Shown here: positions 13,395 to 14,942 of the stretch, piece after piece
How the letters are laid out: each line of letters opens with the position of its first letter
Position numbering within the stretch: the stretch's first letter is position 1
NCBI GenBank assembly: GCA_900555365.1
Contig: USKO01000005.1
Span: 1-14,942, forward strand
Source of the DNA: an uncultured Bacillota bacterium
GTDB lineage: Bacteria; Bacillota; Clostridia; Christensenellales; UBA1242
Length of the DNA stretch: 14,942 nucleotides
Direction: 5' to 3'
Position numbers and translations under genes: made by a program
The notes under the pieces: model-generated
The model's database searches: none
Told to the model about the DNA's origin: nothing
The model's input: the letters and a program-made list of their open reading frames with translations, nothing else

Positions 13395-13450
13395 CTTAAT
13401 TGCACAACTTAACCGTCATAATAAGTTTTAAGCATTAAAACACAATTAAG
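13395..13450. repeat. Nested inverted repeat
   Basis: CTTAATTG (13395-13402) and CAATTAAG (13443-13450) are perfect 8-bp inverted repeats. Between them AACTTA and TAAGTT form an inner 6-bp pair around a 10-base loop. There is no T tract that would make it a normal terminator. It sits just right of the structured element at 13270-13364 and may belong to the same repeat. Confidence 0.4.
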
Positions 13451-13570
13451 CAACAAAGTCAAAAGCTCGCCAGCACTTCTAAATAAAGTTTTGAATCTGT
13501 AAAACATTTAAAAAACAATATAAGGAATACAAATTATAAGAAAAAAGAAAAGAAAAGGAGAAGATGAATT

Positions 13571-13981
13571 ATGACAGAGAAGAAAGTAACAAAAATGGAA
13601 GTATTAAAGGTAGTAAAGGCTTTTATGGAAGAGAACGCTGATCAGATTGAACTGACTGATAAGGTAAAAGTAGAAGATGTAATTGCATATTGCGATACTA
13701 CTATTACACAGCTGGAAACCAAGAGAGAAAAAGCTGTAGCAAAAGCAGCAGAAAAGAAAGCTACTGGAGACGTACTGAAAGGCAAGATTCTTGCGGTAAT
13801 GAACTCTATGGAGCCGGATCGTTTCGCAACTGCGGACGAGATCCTTGAGGCAGTTAATGATGAAGACGCTACTAAGTCTAAGATTGTAGCTAGACTGAGC
13901 CAGTTAGTTAAGGAAGGCATTGTAGTAAAAGAGCTGGTTAAGCTTGATGAAGGAAAGAGAATGAGCTATAAGTTAGCCTAA
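13571..13981 (+). CDS. Small coiled-coil and winged-helix protein of unknown function
   Basis: The 136-residue, highly charged, soluble protein starts at the ATG at 13571, with AAGGAG at 13555-13560 and a 10-base gap. An ATG at 13564 is out of frame and leads to a short dead end. Residues about 1-45 are helical, 46-65 are Lys/Glu/Ala-rich and probably coiled coil, and 68-136 look like a winged helix: DVLKGKILAVMN, RFATADEILEAVND, ATKSKIVARLSQLVKEGIV as a recognition-helix region, then a KELVKLDEGKRMSYKL wing. I recall similar small proteins in gut Clostridia and their phages, without assigned function; DNA binding is inferred. Leucine uses CTG in 5 of 11 codons and valine is mostly GTA, unlike the following gene (no CTG among 21 Leu), which suggests different origin or expression. 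Confidence 0.8.
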   Translation: MTEKKVTKMEVLKVVKAFMEENADQIELTDKVKVEDVIAYCDTTITQLETKREKAVAKAAEKKATGDVLKGKILAVMNSMEPDRFATADEILEAVNDEDATKSKIVARLSQLVKEGIVVKELVKLDEGKRMSYKLA

Positions 13982-13988
13982 GAAAAGA

Positions 13989-14018
13989 AAAAAGCTCTCT
14001 AGTATTAGAGAGCTTTTT
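13989..14018 (+). terminator. Terminator after the 136-residue gene
   Basis: A perfect 13-bp stem (13989-14001 with 14006-14018), core AGCTCTCTA / TAGAGAGCT and a GTAT loop, ends in a T run. It begins 8 bases after the stop codon. Confidence 0.9.
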
Positions 14019-14024
14019 CTTTAT

Positions 14025-14057
14025 AAAAAGATGAAAAATTTGATTTTTCATCTTTTT
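14025..14057. terminator. 15-bp A/T-rich palindrome: second terminator or operator
   Basis: A perfect 15-bp stem (14025-14039 with 14043-14057) has only a 3-base loop and is followed by T's to 14060. It can act as a tandem second terminator. The top of the hairpin also carries the -35 hexamer of the next gene, so it may be regulatory. Confidence 0.7.
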
Positions 14058-14068
14058 TTTGTTATAAT
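14040..14068 (+). promoter_or_regulatory. Promoter of the gene at 14103
   Basis: TTGATT (14040-14045) and a perfect TATAAT (14063-14068) are 17 bases apart, implying a start near 14075 and a leader of about 28 bases. The -35 hexamer overlaps the loop and first bases of the right arm of the palindrome at 14025-14057. Confidence 0.65.
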
Positions 14069-14086
14069 ATAATTATAAAAAAGAAT

Positions 14087-14093
14087 AGGAGGT
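14087..14093 (+). promoter_or_regulatory. Ribosome binding site of the gene at 14103
   Basis: AGGAGGT, a full-strength Shine-Dalgarno, lies 9 bases before the ATG at 14103. Confidence 0.85.
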
Positions 14094-14102
14094 TCTAAAT
14101 AA

Positions 14103-14942
14103 ATGAAATACGCTCTTAGATTTTTTCAAGAGAGTCAAATAAAGGAAGCTGTTGATGAACTTATTATTAAATATACTCATAAAACAGTAAAACTTATAGA
14201 TTTTGTTTCTAATCAACCAGATAATAAAAGAATTGTTATTGATGTATGTTCTTGTACCAAAACTGATTTGGAAGATAGTTTAAATATTTTTATTGCCGCA
14301 AAAGAAAAACATAAAAATATCGCAATTTTATTATCTCAATATCAAAAAGATATTCTTATTACTTTAGAAGAGCATATGATTAGTTTTTTCTTTCAAGAGG
14401 GAGTGGATACATGGGACAAATTAACTTTTCAAATGGGATGTGGAGTAAGTGACGTTTATATCACTAATGAATTTGCTTTTAATATAAAACTTATATCTCA
14501 AATTTGTCATGATAAAAATATTAAAGTAAGAATTTTCCCAAATGTAGCACAAACATCTTCAAAAATGAAAGGAAATTTAAACTCTTTTAAATTCTTCTTT
14601 GTTAGACCTGAAGATATTGATCTCTATGAAGATTTTGTAGATATATGCGAGTTTTTCGGTCCAATAGCAAAACAAGATATTTTATATAAGATATATAAAG
14701 ATAAAACATGGAAAGATCAATTATCCTATCTAATTTTAGGAATGGATAAAGAGATTGATGGTAATACTATTCCACCAGGATGGGCAGAAAGAAGATTAAC
14801 CTGTAATAAAAAGTGTTCTTACACTGGACATTGTAAAATTTGTGAATATGTTTTAAATTTAGGTGCGGCAATGCAAGAAAATGGATATAAATTTGAAGAT
14901 AAGGAAATTCATAAAATAGATTCTTCAAAAGCATTGTCTATA
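14103..14942 (+). CDS. Unrecognised protein with a four-cysteine cluster (3' end beyond window)
   Basis: The frame stays open from ATG 14103 to the right edge, giving at least 280 residues. There is no signal peptide or membrane segment, so it should be cytosolic. The fold appears alternating helix and strand (RIVIDVCS, NIAILLSQ, VSDVYITNEF, KVRIFPNV), as in a TIM-barrel or Rossmann-like protein. Near the visible end RRLTCNKKCSY then GHCKICEYV gives a C-x3-C-x5-C-x2-C cluster (Cys 234, 238, 244, 247) preceded by GWAERR, likely binding zinc or an iron-sulfur cluster. I have a weak memory of similar uncharacterised proteins (SFKFFFVRPEDIDLYE, then DILYKIYKD) in gut Clostridia and phages, and of a distant look of U32-peptidase-like barrels; neither is firm enough for a name. 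The codons are very AT-rich. Confidence 0.85.
   Translation, partial: MKYALRFFQESQIKEAVDELIIKYTHKTVKLIDFVSNQPDNKRIVIDVCSCTKTDLEDSLNIFIAAKEKHKNIAILLSQYQKDILITLEEHMISFFFQEGVDTWDKLTFQMGCGVSDVYITNEFAFNIKLISQICHDKNIKVRIFPNVAQTSSKMKGNLNSFKFFFVRPEDIDLYEDFVDICEFFGPIAKQDILYKIYKDKTWKDQLSYLILGMDKEIDGNTIPPGWAERRLTCNKKCSYTGHCKICEYVLNLGAAMQENGYKFEDKEIHKIDSSKALSI

Larger units (their letters stand above)
13103..13570. other. Gene-free intergenic region
   Basis: No convincing coding frame on either strand spans this region. It is AT-rich except for a segment richer in G+C at about 13285-13351. It holds two inverted-repeat structures (13270-13364 and 13395-13450) and a purine-rich run before the next gene. 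I could not find a well-spaced promoter for the gene at 13571. TTGAAT (13491-13496) and TATAAG (13519-13524 or 13535-13540) are present, but the spacings are wrong. Confidence 0.6.

Noticed and set aside
13303..13395. Minus-strand frame of 30 codons ending in ELAYKSEADGHTYK and a stop, resembling a protein tail
   Set aside because: It has no start codon with a ribosome binding site and an in-frame stop immediately upstream, and it overlaps the folded element. It may be a relic of a decayed gene, but the evidence is too thin to call a pseudogene.
13642..13920. Minus-strand 92-codon frame inside the 136-residue gene
   Set aside because: It is an antisense shadow. The plus-strand gene has a strong ribosome binding site, a terminator and sensible protein structure.
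1..14942. CRISPR array, tRNA, rRNA, riboswitch or insertion sequence
   Set aside because: I looked for regularly spaced repeats, tRNA-like cloverleaf ends, conserved rRNA stretches and transposase motifs and saw none. The repetitive pattern in the left two thirds is protein-level and diverged, not DNA-level.

Overview
The window looks like chromosomal DNA of an AT-rich, Gram-positive-type bacterium, most likely an anaerobic gut member of the Clostridia. This is inferred from AT-rich codons, strong Shine-Dalgarno sites, A/T-flanked terminators, a clostridial-style TrpRS and Listeria-Bacteroides (InlB B-type) repeats in a giant secreted protein. No taxonomic marker was searched, so the assignment is tentative.

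Layout. (1) Positions 1-10522, minus strand: a single uninterrupted reading frame of at least 3507 codons. It encodes a signal-peptide-bearing giant surface protein whose C-terminus lies beyond the left edge. A GLUG-type beta-helix segment follows the signal, then long beta-rich modules, MBG/YDG-like modules and a run of InlB B-type repeats. (2) 10523-10795: a divergent intergenic region with a promoter for each direction. (3) 10796-11863, plus strand: trpS, tryptophanyl-tRNA synthetase, with a consensus promoter and a terminator that includes its own stop codon. (4) 11991-13073, plus strand: a predicted lipoprotein with one divergent InlB-type repeat. (5) 13074-13570: gene-free, with a terminator, a structured element whose core is richer in G+C, and a nested inverted repeat. 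(6) 13571-13981, plus strand: a 136-residue helical/winged-helix protein with a different codon style. (7) 14103-14942, plus strand: an AT-rich gene cut by the right edge, encoding an unrecognised protein with a four-cysteine cluster.

The genes do not form one operon. Each has its own start signals, and trpS, the lipoprotein gene and the 136-residue gene each end in a terminator. The giant protein and the lipoprotein are both predicted to be envelope or extracellular proteins with related repeat folds, so they may act at the same surface, but this is inference from proximity and architecture. The right end, with two small unrelated-looking genes of contrasting composition behind a repeat-like intergenic region, could be the edge of an acquired or phage-derived segment. 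No integrase, att site or structural phage gene is visible to prove it.
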